The notes beneath the pieces are model-generated. The model ran no database searches and was not told the DNA's origin. It was given only the letters and a program-made list of their open reading frames with translations. 43,792 nucleotides of DNA, from assembly GCA_963847735.1 (NCBI GenBank), contig CAWKAV010000008.1, forward strand, positions 1-43,792. Direction: 5' to 3'. This DNA comes from CAWKAV01 sp963847735 (lineage in GTDB: Bacteria; Desulfobacterota; Desulfuromonadia; Desulfuromonadales; BM103). The position numbers and the translations under genes were made by a program. Numbering within the stretch: position 1 is the stretch's first letter; each line of letters starts with the position of its first letter. Of the stretch, positions 11,520 through 19,877 are shown one piece after another.

Positions 11520-13847
11520 TTATTCTGTGTCGAAGACGCTCTCTGGGGGCAAGCCCTTTTGCCGCCAAATCTTTCTGGATAAATTGATCGCAGCTTGGCG
11601 GTTTGGCTCGAACCGACGACATTCTCTTATCAGCTTGTCCCGAAGGCATCGCAGGTCGGTTCGATAATTCTTTACCAGTTCTTCCAGGATGCGCTCATCT
11701 TTTGGGAGAGAAACCCTTCCTTCGCCAGCGTAAGATGACAGAATGAGAGCTTCGGCGACACACTTGCCCGAGACTTCAATGGTATGATCCTGACCGATGG
11801 TCCGTACGAAGAAGCGATCAAAAAATTCTTCAGCAATCTCCATAGGACCACAAAGATCATAATGAATTAGAGTAGGGCGGTAAATATTCATCAAGTAATG
11901 TTCCGGGAAGTGCGGGATACCGTCAAGAAATACTTTGTCAGTAATTTGTGCAGCAGGCACAGTGTTTCGGCGGCGCATCCTGGGTGTATCAGTGATGATA
12001 TTTGCGGAGCTTTGGGAAATTTCCGGGGCAGGTCCAAAGATGCTCAGGAACTCTCGTTCGAGAAGCTCCGGACCCGGAATGGTCAATGTGTCGGGAGAAC
12101 CGATTAGACTCAGATCCAGGAGCCTGTTTTCATCGGGCACCGGGACGCCAAAAGCAAGCACTGCCTCTGCCGTCAATTTGAATTCCGGCAGAGAGGCTTG
12201 ACCACTGCAAAGATCCCAGAGTCGCCTGCCGAGTCGCGTCTGCAGAAAAACGAAGAGACCCCAGGAGAGAGCTCCCAGTCGGTTTGGCCAACAGGCAGCG
12301 AGCCCCGTCATCGCCTGTTGGTTCAGGAATTCCACTGTCTGTTGACTGGCCTTCAGCCAGACCTGCGTCGTGCCGGGTTTTTGATTGGCGCTTAACTGTG
12401 ATGGAATCTCGATGGTCAATCCGCTTCTGTGTGCCCGGATGAACGTCGGCTTTGTTTCCGACTCAACAAAGTGCAGGGACTGCTGACCTGATTCATCTTC
12501 CGAGATTTCTATCAGCTGATAGCGTTCGATAAGGATTGTCCAGAGACTCTGGATGCCCGGAGCGCGATACCAGCCGTGTGGCAGGATCAGGGAGAGATCC
12601 TTAGAAATCAAGCCAGCCAGGTAAATTGCATCCCATAACCATGTCGGAGCGTTGTATGGCAGGTCGAAGCGTCGACTCGGCCAGACCTGGCGAAAAAAAA
12701 TCAGGCGGTCGTCACGCTCATTGCGCCTCAACGTTCGTCTCTCCTGCAGGACAGCGATGGCATTAGACAAATGCGGTCCCTTGTCCAAGGTCTGCAATGT
12801 TTCTTTGTAGACGCCATCCCCGAAGCCTTTGCCTGCCGCTGCCTTGATTGCCCAGCCGGCGAGATACGCAGGCCGGGCAATCAAGGAACAGCAGGTTTCA
12901 GACTGAGGCGGTTGGCAGGCAACATACAGTTTTCTCCCCTCAGTGGCCCATGGCAACAGAGGAGTCACTAACCCGAGGTCATGAGCTGCTTCATTAAGTA
13001 AAAGGCAAACCAGACCTTCGACATGCTCATTATTCTGTGGCCATCCGAGTTGTCTTAGCCTGCTGGCAAGATGATGCAGGCGGATTGCGACTTCCTCTGG
13101 CAGGGGCGGTTCGCTGTCATGAATATCAAGCCACGACAGTTGTCCCCCGGTCAGGTCGACCAGGGCGTAGCGGATGGCAAGCTCAAGCCTTTCCGGTTGC
13201 AACCCCGGCGGCAGTCGCCCGTGCCAGAGAAGAAAAAGGATGCGCCACAGGCTCATCCAGGCTTTTTCCATGGGGGCATGCTCAACCCACTCGTCTGCGG
13301 CCGTTTCTCCTCCGGACATGCGGGCGCTTATCGTTAACCCGGGGGCCAGCTCATGCAGGTTGCGAAGGCAGAGATTTGCAAAATAATGGACTGAGTGTTC
13401 TGTAGTAGGTGGTGCGCTGGTCACCGTAATGATTTTCAAGCGTTCGAGGAGATTATCAAGGGTCCTCTGGAAGTCCTCTGGGGTAATCCGGTTTGCAGGT
13501 GGCAAAGGCAAGGCATGCAGGAGGACTGATTCTCTCGACGAGACCTGCCAGATCGATACCTCGCGTGCGGCCCAGGTCGTGAAATGACCCAACCCCAGGG
13601 CGTTGGCCAGAGAAATCCCTTTGGCCAGAGCCTGATCATCGACGATGTCCGGCAGTAGAAGCATGCTCCCGGTCAACTGGCTGTCACGGTTTATCCAGAG
13701 CACCAGGTCAGGAGCGAGATAACCCCGGTCCGTCAAGGTCTCAGGACAGAGTTCCAGACGCTGAAAGGGCAGACGCTGCGACTCGAGGCGAGTTTCAATC
13801 CAGACGGCCAATTGCTGGCGAAACTGTTGCAGCAGGGTAGGATCCAT
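11520..13847 (-). CDS. Large protein of unknown function, possibly derived from a type IIG restriction enzyme
   Basis: I do not recognise this 775-aa protein. The N-terminus (about 1-110) reads PDLVLW..., a core strand MLLLPD, then LAKGISLANALGLGHFTTW and VSIWQ. That order recalls the PD-(D/E)XK fold of HsdR-N/type II nucleases, but the E-x-K pair is missing. Further in, RRFDLPYNAPTWLWDAI followed by LSLILPHGW and SLWTILIERYQLIEI recalls the region from motif IV onward of N6-adenine methyltransferases, without an NPPY motif. A C-terminal basic helical region follows. An enzymatically dead, domesticated restriction-modification relative is one reading and is inference only. The gene lies alone between ruvB and queH on the same strand, separated from ruvB by a terminator. 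Confidence 0.75.
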   Translation of the reverse strand: MDPTLLQQFRQQLAVWIETRLESQRLPFQRLELCPETLTDRGYLAPDLVLWINRDSQLTGSMLLLPDIVDDQALAKGISLANALGLGHFTTWAAREVSIWQVSSRESVLLHALPLPPANRITPEDFQRTLDNLLERLKIITVTSAPPTTEHSVHYFANLCLRNLHELAPGLTISARMSGGETAADEWVEHAPMEKAWMSLWRILFLLWHGRLPPGLQPERLELAIRYALVDLTGGQLSWLDIHDSEPPLPEEVAIRLHHLASRLRQLGWPQNNEHVEGLVCLLLNEAAHDLGLVTPLLPWATEGRKLYVACQPPQSETCCSLIARPAYLAGWAIKAAAGKGFGDGVYKETLQTLDKGPHLSNAIAVLQERRTLRRNERDDRLIFFRQVWPSRRFDLPYNAPTWLWDAIYLAGLISKDLSLILPHGWYRAPGIQSLWTILIERYQLIEISEDESGQQSLHFVESETKPTFIRAHRSGLTIEIPSQLSANQKPGTTQVWLKASQQTVEFLNQQAMTGLAACWPNRLGALSWGLFVFLQTRLGRRLWDLCSGQASLPEFKLTAEAVLAFGVPVPDENRLLDLSLIGSPDTLTIPGPELLEREFLSIFGPAPEISQSSANIITDTPRMRRRNTVPAAQITDKVFLDGIPHFPEHYLMNIYRPTLIHYDLCGPMEIAEEFFDRFFVRTIGQDHTIEVSGKCVAEALILSSYAGEGRVSLPKDERILEELVKNYRTDLRCLRDKLIRECRRFEPNRQAAINLSRKIWRQKGLPPESVFDTE

Positions 13848-13918
13848 AAAGGTTAGTCTGACTGCATATCCACTTCGGATGCGACGATGGAAATAGACTG
13901 CGGTGATGTTGAAATGGA

Positions 13919-13942
13919 AAGGGCCGTCACCATGACGGCCCT
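13919..13942 (-). terminator. Terminator after ruvB
   Basis: A perfect nine-base stem GGGCCGTCA/TGACGGCCC with a three-base loop (13921-13941) is followed on the minus strand by TTTCC and further T-rich sequence. It lies about 100 bp past the ruvB stop, so it likely ends the yebC-ruvCAB transcript before the 775-aa gene. Confidence 0.7.
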
Positions 13943-14043
13943 CGGGGTGTCAGCAGGGCTAGTTGCTTGAATCACCCCCCACGAACTCAAGCTATCACAA
14001 GGTTTGTTAAGGGAACAAAAGAAAATGTTTCTCCCTTGATTAT

Positions 14044-15069
14044 TTATGTGAATAGAGTCTTCGGTTGAGATGCCGTCCCGGGCGTGCGACCCAGATGTGT
14101 GTAGGCCAGGTGGGTCGCTACACGGCCACGGGGAGTTCTGTTTATGAACCCCTGCTGAAGCAGAAATGGCTCAATCACATCTTCTATCGTATCCCGCTCT
14201 TCGCCGATCGCCGCAGCCAGAGTGTCAAGGCCGACCGGCCCGCCACTGAATTTGTCTATGATGGTCTCCAGCAGCATCCTGTCCATCTGGTCAAATCCCT
14301 GTTGATCAACCTCCAAACGGCCCAATGCCTGATCGGCCATTCCCTGACAGATTGATCCGTCACCATCAACTTCGGCAAAATCTCTGACCCGGCGTAGCAG
14401 GCGATTGGCTATGCGCGGTGTGCCGCGACTGCGGCGGGCGATTTCTGCGGCACCTGCTGCGTCGATAGTGACTCCCAGAATGCCTGCGCTGCGTGTAACG
14501 ATTGTGGCCAGTTCCGAGTGATTGTAGAATTCCAGCCGGATCAAGACACCGAAGCGGTCCCTGAATGGCGAAGAAAGCAGCCCGGCACGGGTGGTCGCGC
14601 CGACCAGGGTGAAGCGCGGAATGTCGAGTTTAATTGTGCGTGCCGAAGGTCCCTGGCCGATCATGATATCGAGCTGGTAGTCTTCCATTGCCGGGTAGAG
14701 GATCTCCTCAACTACCGGCGAGAGACGGTGAATCTCGTCGATAAAAAGGACATCACCGGGTTCCAGGTTGGTTAAGACAGCGGCCAGATCGCCTGGTTTT
14801 TCAATCACCGGGCCTGATGTACTTTTGATACTGACGCCCATCTCTGTTGCAATGATGTGCGCCATTGTTGTCTTGCCAAGGCCAGGTGGGCCGCAAAAGA
14901 GGACGTGGTCGAGCGATTCACCGCGACCTCGGGCGGCCCCGATGAATACCTTTAAGTTCTCTTTCGCTTTGGTCTGCCCAATGTATTCGGCAAGGACTTT
15001 CGGTCGGAGCGAGAGCTCGTAGGAGCCGTCATCGCTGGTAGTTTCCGGGGTAATCAAGCGGTCTTCCAT
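14044..15069 (-). CDS. ruvB: Holliday junction branch-migration helicase subunit RuvB
   Basis: AAA+ ATPase of 341 aa that, as a hexamer on each side of RuvA, drives branch migration of Holliday junctions. Walker A GPPGLGKT is at residues 60-67, Walker B is LFIDEIHRLS, and sensor-1 is GATTRAG. The C-terminal winged helix contains FINRTPRGRVAT, which contacts DNA. Length and motifs are full. It lies 18 bp after ruvA in the classical order yebC-ruvC-ruvA-ruvB, all on the minus strand. Confidence 0.97.
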   Translation of the reverse strand: MEDRLITPETTSDDGSYELSLRPKVLAEYIGQTKAKENLKVFIGAARGRGESLDHVLFCGPPGLGKTTMAHIIATEMGVSIKSTSGPVIEKPGDLAAVLTNLEPGDVLFIDEIHRLSPVVEEILYPAMEDYQLDIMIGQGPSARTIKLDIPRFTLVGATTRAGLLSSPFRDRFGVLIRLEFYNHSELATIVTRSAGILGVTIDAAGAAEIARRSRGTPRIANRLLRRVRDFAEVDGDGSICQGMADQALGRLEVDQQGFDQMDRMLLETIIDKFSGGPVGLDTLAAAIGEERDTIEDVIEPFLLQQGFINRTPRGRVATHLAYTHLGRTPGTASQPKTLFT

Positions 15070-15087
15070 AGGGATCAGGGCTGAAAG

Positions 15088-15690
15088 TTATCGGACCAGA
15101 ACTTTCAACGCTCCTTTAAGAACTTCTTCCATCGACAGATCCGGTGCCAGTTCCATGCTTTCCAGAACCTTGCGCGCCTGGTTTTCCTTGTACCCGAGAT
15201 TAACCAGCGCAGAAATAACGTCGTTAATCAGTTCTCTTGATGATCTTCCGATTGCTGTCGAGGCAGTGAATGATTCAGGAAGATCGTCGATCGGCCCGAC
15301 CTTGTCTTTCAATTCGAGCACCAGGCGTTCCGCAGTTTTCTTGCCAATGCCGGGAAGTCCGGAAAGACGCTTGATATCCCCCGTGGCAATTGCTCTTTTA
15401 AGATCCCTCGCTGGTATGTGCGAGAGAATATTGACTGCCAGTTTGGGCCCAACGCCGGAAATCCCGATCAGGATGACAAAGAGATCTTTCTCTTCCTGGC
15501 TCAGAAAACCGTAGAGAAGCAGGGCGTCTTCGCGCACATGAGTATGGGTGATGAGAGTGACTTCACCCGTTTCAGGGAGCGCATAGAAGGTTGATAATGG
15601 CACAAACAGGCGGTAACCGACACCATTGACGTCAATGATGACGTGGTCAATCGATTTGTAGGCCAATGTGCCTCGAACCAGAGCGATCAT
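15088..15690 (-). CDS. ruvA: Holliday junction DNA-binding subunit RuvA
   Basis: RuvA tetramers hold the four-way junction and load RuvB. The 200-aa product shows the three expected parts. The N-terminal OB-fold begins MIALVRGTL, two helix-hairpin-helix motifs include GISGVGPKLA and LPGIGKKTAERL, and the C-terminal helical domain that binds RuvB includes NLGYKENQARK. It sits between ruvC and ruvB. Confidence 0.97.
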   Translation of the reverse strand: MIALVRGTLAYKSIDHVIIDVNGVGYRLFVPLSTFYALPETGEVTLITHTHVREDALLLYGFLSQEEKDLFVILIGISGVGPKLAVNILSHIPARDLKRAIATGDIKRLSGLPGIGKKTAERLVLELKDKVGPIDDLPESFTASTAIGRSSRELINDVISALVNLGYKENQARKVLESMELAPDLSMEEVLKGALKVLVR

Positions 15691-15742
15691 CAGGGTCTGC
15701 TCACTGTCATGTCGAAAGGGTTTTTATGTGGGTCACAGGAGC

Positions 15743-16246
15743 TTATCGACTAAGACTGCAACCGCTGACCGCCAGTTTCAGGGTCCGACTGTTGGCATGG
15801 CAGATCGCCACGGCAAGAGCGTCGGCAGCATCTTCCTGGGCAACTTCAGGAAGGTTCAAAAGCACTTTGACCATGTGCTGCACCTGCTGTTTGCCGGCGT
15901 GTCCGTAGCCGACCACGGCGCTTTTGACTTGCAATGCCGAATATTCGTGAACCTCAAGCCCGAGGTTCACGGCCGAAAGAACTGCAGTGCCACGGGCGTG
16001 TCCCAGAGTTAAGGCTGCTCGCGGGTTTTTGGCCAGAAAGACCTGCTCAACAGCCACCACTTCAGGTGAAAATTTTTTGAGCACTGAGGTCAGACCATCG
16101 TAAATGGCTTTCAGCCTGAGTGGCAAGGGGTCGCTGCTGCGTGTTTTGATCATGCCGTTATCGACATGGCGCAAACGATTGCCCTCGACATCTATAATGC
16201 CGTAGCCGGTAATTCCGGTTCCTGGGTCGATGCCGAGAATTCTCAT
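15743..16246 (-). CDS. ruvC: Holliday junction resolvase RuvC
   Basis: Endonuclease that cuts Holliday junctions symmetrically, 167 aa. The RNase-H-fold acidic residues are visible: Asp7 in MRILGIDPGT, the Glu of VVAVEQVFLA, and the C-terminal pair in DAADALAVAICHA. I chose ATG 16246. A 14-codon longer form (16288) would lie in a heptamer repeat and does not resemble RuvC. No good Shine-Dalgarno precedes the chosen ATG, which is preceded directly by that repeat (16254-16318). This may affect translation or mean coupling to yebC. Confidence 0.95.
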   Translation of the reverse strand: MRILGIDPGTGITGYGIIDVEGNRLRHVDNGMIKTRSSDPLPLRLKAIYDGLTSVLKKFSPEVVAVEQVFLAKNPRAALTLGHARGTAVLSAVNLGLEVHEYSALQVKSAVVGYGHAGKQQVQHMVKVLLNLPEVAQEDAADALAVAICHANSRTLKLAVSGCSLSR

Positions 16247-16253
16247 AGAAAAG

Positions 16254-16318
16254 GTTCGCGTGACACGGGATGCGGGACGCGAACACAACTACCTCGTGCC
16301 CCGTACCGCGCACCTTTG
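16254..16318. repeat. Heptamer-phased degenerate repeat between yebC and ruvC
   Basis: The gap between the yebC stop and the ruvC start is filled by consecutive seven-base units: TGACACG, GGATGCG, GGACGCG, AACACAA, CTACCTC, GTGCCCC, GTACCGC, GCACCTT (16261-16316). The left units are G-rich and the right ones C-rich, so the halves can partly fold back. The same design recurs near 24004, 31087, 33790 and 40240 with different base composition. Confidence 0.6.
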
Positions 16319-16319
16319 T

Positions 16320-17063
16320 TTACATGATTTTAGCCAGTTCATCTTCGCTGATGTCAAAGTTTGCGAAAACGTTCTGTACATCGTCATTATCTTCAAGAGC
16401 ATCCATCAATTTCAACATGGTCTCTGCCTGTTTGCCTGCGAGTTGTACCTGGTTTTGCGGGAGCATCACAGTTTCGGCCGTCTCCCACTTCAAGCCGGCG
16501 ACTGCCATGGCCTCACGGACTTCTATAAACCCTGACGGCTCAGTGATTACCTCAAAGACGTCGCCTTCATCTTTGACATCCTCGGCTCCTGCTTCCAGAG
16601 CGATCTCGAAGATCTGGTCGAAATTGTTTTCCGATGAAAAAGAGATCAGTCCTTTACGGTCAAAGAGAAAGGCAACCGAGCCACTGACGCCAAGATTGCC
16701 ACCGTACTTGCTGAATATATGACGCACATCTGCTACGGTGCGGGTTCTGTTGTCGGTGAGAAACTCAACAATAAGAGCGACGCCGCCAGGGCCGTATCCT
16801 TCGAAGATGCCTTCTTCGTAATTGACGCCATCCAGATCACCGGTCCCTTTCTTGATGGCCCTGTCCACGTTGTCTTTTGGCATATTGACTTGTTTGGCTT
16901 TGTCGATAGCTGTGCGTAACCGTGGGTTGGTCTCCAGGTCTCCGCCACCTATGCGGGCAGCAACCGTAAGTTCTTTGATGACTTTGGTGAAAACCTTGCC
17001 GCGCTTGGCGTCCTGAGCACCCTTGCGATGCTTGATGTTGGCCCATTTGCTGTGTCCGGCCAT
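16320..17063 (-). CDS. yebC: YebC/PmpR-family protein
   Basis: A 247-aa member of the YebC family, cytoplasmic proteins described as DNA-binding regulators and, for some members, as factors that relieve ribosome stalling. The diagnostic N-terminus MAGHSKWANIKHRK is followed by the family block GYGPGGVALIVEFLTDNRTRT at mid-protein and a GSVAFLFDRKG segment. The ATG has a good AAGGAG 7 bp upstream. It leads the ruvC-ruvA-ruvB operon, a very common arrangement. Confidence 0.95.
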   Translation of the reverse strand: MAGHSKWANIKHRKGAQDAKRGKVFTKVIKELTVAARIGGGDLETNPRLRTAIDKAKQVNMPKDNVDRAIKKGTGDLDGVNYEEGIFEGYGPGGVALIVEFLTDNRTRTVADVRHIFSKYGGNLGVSGSVAFLFDRKGLISFSSENNFDQIFEIALEAGAEDVKDEGDVFEVITEPSGFIEVREAMAVAGLKWETAETVMLPQNQVQLAGKQAETMLKLMDALEDNDDVQNVFANFDISEDELAKIM

Positions 17064-17116
17064 GTTCTAACTCCTTACAACATTAGTTATGTAAAACGCA
17101 GCTTATCCTAGCATAG

Positions 17117-17138
17117 AGGCTTGTCGGGGAACAAGCCT
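17117..17138. other. Hairpin in the yebC upstream region
   Basis: An eight-base perfect inverted repeat (AGGCTTGT / ACAAGCCT) with a six-base loop lies about 55 bp upstream of yebC. There is no T-tract in the minus direction, so it could be a leader structure or an operator. Its function is unknown. Confidence 0.3.
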
Positions 17139-17195
17139 GAGAAGTCACAACCTGCTTGGCTAATGAGAGTGTGTCAGCTCCGACGAACTGCTGAA

Positions 17196-17226
17196 CAAAA
17201 AGAGAAGCCGACGTGTTGGTCGGCTT
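17196..17226 (-). terminator. Terminator after the AAK26-BON gene
   Basis: An eight-base stem (AAGCCGAC / GTCGGCTT, 17205-17212 and 17219-17226) is followed on the minus strand by CTCTTTTTG. It lies about 30 bp past the stop of the kinase-BON gene and separates it from yebC. Confidence 0.8.
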
Positions 17227-17253
17227 CCTGGTAGACTCTTAATGTATGACGTT

Positions 17254-18081
17254 TTAAAGGTCTGAAGGGTTGGTACGGTAGCCGATAACAGTAATCTTGT
17301 TACGCAGATCTTTGATGCTTGGCACCGAACGGGCCTGATCTTCTGCCGTTTTTTTCTCGGCATTTGAGTGGACTTGTCCCGACAGGACAACAATGCCATC
17401 TTTTACCGCAATTTCAAGCAGATAAGCGTCTATATTGCCTGTTGAAAGAATAGCGATTTCCACGCGCTTTCGCAGGATCAGGTCGGACAGGATCTTCTTG
17501 CTGTTGGCCTTGTTGCCTTCTAGATTGATGTCCTTAACGCTGCTGCAGATAACCTGAACGGCCATGTCTTCGGAGAGTGTCTGGGTATTGATGGTCAGGT
17601 CATAATGAACGCTGTCCTCCCAGTCCCGGTCGAAATAATATTTGATGAAGCCTGCTCTTTGCTGGTCGCTCTTACGGACCAGGAAACGAGCGCGATCCGG
17701 GTCGAGCCATTCACGCTCCGCCCAACGCTCGACACGATCTTCAAAGGGAGCGATGATCCGTGTGCGCAGGACGCTGTTGATATCTTTGAGAAGATCCTGC
17801 CCACCACGGCCATAGATAACCACATTGCCTTTTAAGGCCGCTTCGAGAATGATCAATTCAATCAGGTGGAGGTCAAGAAACTGCTTCGAGTCGAGCGTGT
17901 CAACAAAGTGTGGAGGTTTCTCGTCAGCTTGCTCCACGGATTCCGGAGAAAGGCCATAGGCTGCCGCAGCTTCCATGATTGCCTCGCCGTCGATCAGTTG
18001 ATATCCCAGCTTCTCTGCAACCTTGTGGGCAATTGGAATGCCGCCGCTACCCATTTCTCTGGAGATCGTGATAATTGCCAT
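17254..18081 (-). CDS. Cytidylate-kinase-like (AAK26) protein fused to a BON domain
   Basis: A 275-aa two-domain protein. Residues 1 to about 195 form an AAK26/cytidylate-kinase-like P-loop domain. It starts MAIITISREMGSGG, a variant P-loop typical of this family, and continues through VIYGRGGQDLL and an FIKYYFDRDW segment. Residues about 200-270 match a BON domain (VEIAILSTGNIDAYLLEIAVKD and the segment VVLSGQVHSNAEKKTAEDQA). BON domains are usually found in exported or membrane-linked proteins, but this protein has no signal peptide. The substrate is unknown. It is transcribed alone, ended by a clear terminator. Confidence 0.8.
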   Translation of the reverse strand: MAIITISREMGSGGIPIAHKVAEKLGYQLIDGEAIMEAAAAYGLSPESVEQADEKPPHFVDTLDSKQFLDLHLIELIILEAALKGNVVIYGRGGQDLLKDINSVLRTRIIAPFEDRVERWAEREWLDPDRARFLVRKSDQQRAGFIKYYFDRDWEDSVHYDLTINTQTLSEDMAVQVICSSVKDINLEGNKANSKKILSDLILRKRVEIAILSTGNIDAYLLEIAVKDGIVVLSGQVHSNAEKKTAEDQARSVPSIKDLRNKITVIGYRTNPSDL

Positions 18082-18170
18082 ATTTCAACCTCGCCTTATG
18101 CTGGAAAAAACTAGAGTAATACTATCAACTTGTCAGGCCGCTGACAAGTCCAAAGCCACCTGTTCATTGC

Positions 18171-19124
18171 TCAATACCTGGGTTTGAAATCAAAACTGTG
18201 TCGTGCCTCGACATATCGAGTGGTGCGGGACCTGGAACGCATGACAATGGAATGGGTTTCGGCACCACCTGAAAAATATCTGACGCCCCGCAGCAGATCT
18301 CCGGTGGTAACACCGGTTGCCGCGAATACGACGTCGCCGTTGGCCATTTCGTCACATTGATACACTTTGTCAAAGTCATTGATGCCCGTGGCTTTTGCCC
18401 GACTGCGTTCCTCGTCGTTCATGAAGACCAAACGCCCCTGCATATCGCCGCCAATGCACTTCAGTGCGGCCGCGGCGAGGACCCCCTCCGGCGCGCCACC
18501 GATGCCGAGCAGCATGTCAACGCCACTGCCTTCAACGGCAGCAGCTATGGCCGGTGCGACATCTCCATCGGTGATCAGGTGGATGCGGGCTCCTGCCTTT
18601 CGTATTTCCTCGACGATTTTGTCATGCCGCGGACGATCGAGGATCACAACGGTGAGATCCTCAACGTAACATTTCTTGGCCTCGGCTACCCGTTGCAGGT
18701 TAACTGTTGGTGATGCATTGATGTCAATGGCCCCTTTGGCTGATGGCCCGACAGCAATCTTTTCCATGTACATATCGGGAACATGCAAAAAACCTCCCCG
18801 TGGAGCCAGAGCGATGGTTGCAATAGAGCCGTTAAGCCCCTTGGCACAAATATTTGTGCCTTCGAGCGGGTCGACGGCGATATCAACATCCTGGCCGTTG
18901 CCGAGTCCCAGTTTTTCGCCGATGTAAAGCATCGGGGCCTCATCTATCTCGCCTTTACCGATCACGACGGTTCCGGAAATTTCTATGGCATCAAGCGTAC
19001 GGCGCATAGCTTCCGTTGCGGCCTCGTCTGCGGACATTTTGTCACCTTTCCCGACCCAGCGGCCACAGGCCAAGGCCGCTGCTTCAGTGACTCTGACCAG
19101 CTCAAGGGCAAGATTGCGGTCCAT
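18171..19124 (-). CDS. glpX: Fructose-1,6-bisphosphatase class II
   Basis: GlpX hydrolyses fructose 1,6-bisphosphate in gluconeogenesis. This fits an acetate-using organism that must make sugars. The 317-aa product begins MDRNLALELVRVTEAAALA, the usual class II start. Metal-site signatures KGEIDEAPML and DIAVDPLEGTN are intact, as is LGIGGAPEGVLAAAALK. Two adjacent ATG codons occur (19127 and 19124). AGGAGG is spaced 6 bp from the second, which I chose, and 3 bp from the first. It is divergent from the rhodanese gene, with about 150 bp between them. Confidence 0.94.
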   Translation of the reverse strand: MDRNLALELVRVTEAAALACGRWVGKGDKMSADEAATEAMRRTLDAIEISGTVVIGKGEIDEAPMLYIGEKLGLGNGQDVDIAVDPLEGTNICAKGLNGSIATIALAPRGGFLHVPDMYMEKIAVGPSAKGAIDINASPTVNLQRVAEAKKCYVEDLTVVILDRPRHDKIVEEIRKAGARIHLITDGDVAPAIAAAVEGSGVDMLLGIGGAPEGVLAAAALKCIGGDMQGRLVFMNDEERSRAKATGINDFDKVYQCDEMANGDVVFAATGVTTGDLLRGVRYFSGGAETHSIVMRSRSRTTRYVEARHSFDFKPRY

Positions 19125-19276
19125 CATAAACCTCCTGCAAGGCAACATTCTCTGACAGCGGCCGACATGATGACATTTTTCATGGGCAAAGACAAATTTT
19201 TTTGGAGTGGAATAATATTATTTATTGAATATAATGGCCTTGTCGTACGAATGTGAATCCAGCAACGAGGTTCTTT

Positions 19277-19669
19277 ATGAAACGTCAACTCATGCTCAGT
19301 TTCGTTATATTCTGGGTTGTCCTTTCGGGCTATGCAGATGCTGTCGTTGCCCGCAGCCTGACGCCCCAGGAGGCCATAACTCTGGTCGGTGAACGCAGTG
19401 ATCTTTACCTGCTCGATGTGCGTACTGTTGGGGAATACCAACAGGTCCGGCTCGAAGGTGCCCACTTGATTCCGATAGACCAGTTTGTTAAACGCATTGC
19501 CGAAGTACCGAAGGATCGCCCGATTCTCGTCTACTGTGCGGTAGGCTCGCGCAGTGCCCAGGTTGTCAGCTATCTGGCCCGGCAAGGTTACCCTGAACTC
19601 TACAATTTAACTGGCGGTGTTTATGCGTGGGCGCAAAAAGGTTTCCCGGTTTTACAGGGTGCACCGTAG
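19277..19669 (+). CDS. Exported rhodanese-domain protein
   Basis: A 130-aa single-domain rhodanese with an N-terminal signal sequence (KR followed by a hydrophobic core to about residue 20, then ADAVVA), so it is probably periplasmic. The active-site loop CAVGSRS (87-93) has the catalytic Cys87. LLDVRTVGEY and GAHLIPI mark the family fold. Such domains move sulfane sulfur or bind oxyanions. I chose ATG 19277 because GAGG lies 6 bp upstream. An in-frame GTG/TTG-type start 24 bp earlier lacks a site and would spoil the signal peptide. Confidence 0.88.
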   Translation: MKRQLMLSFVIFWVVLSGYADAVVARSLTPQEAITLVGERSDLYLLDVRTVGEYQQVRLEGAHLIPIDQFVKRIAEVPKDRPILVYCAVGSRSAQVVSYLARQGYPELYNLTGGVYAWAQKGFPVLQGAP

Positions 19670-19877
19670 GGGTTGCCCCCGATGCCTGCCGAAAATCGAG
19701 GTTTTTAGAGTGGTTTTAAGTGGTTGGAATCTTTTAACTGTACGATTGCTAGGGAGTATTTTTTTATAATGCATAGATTTGCCAACTTGTGAAAAGCAAA
19801 TTTCTGTCATTTTTTAAAGAGTTTCGAACACTTCGCGGCTTTACGGAGCCAGTCCCCGTTATGAGAGCTCAGCAGAC

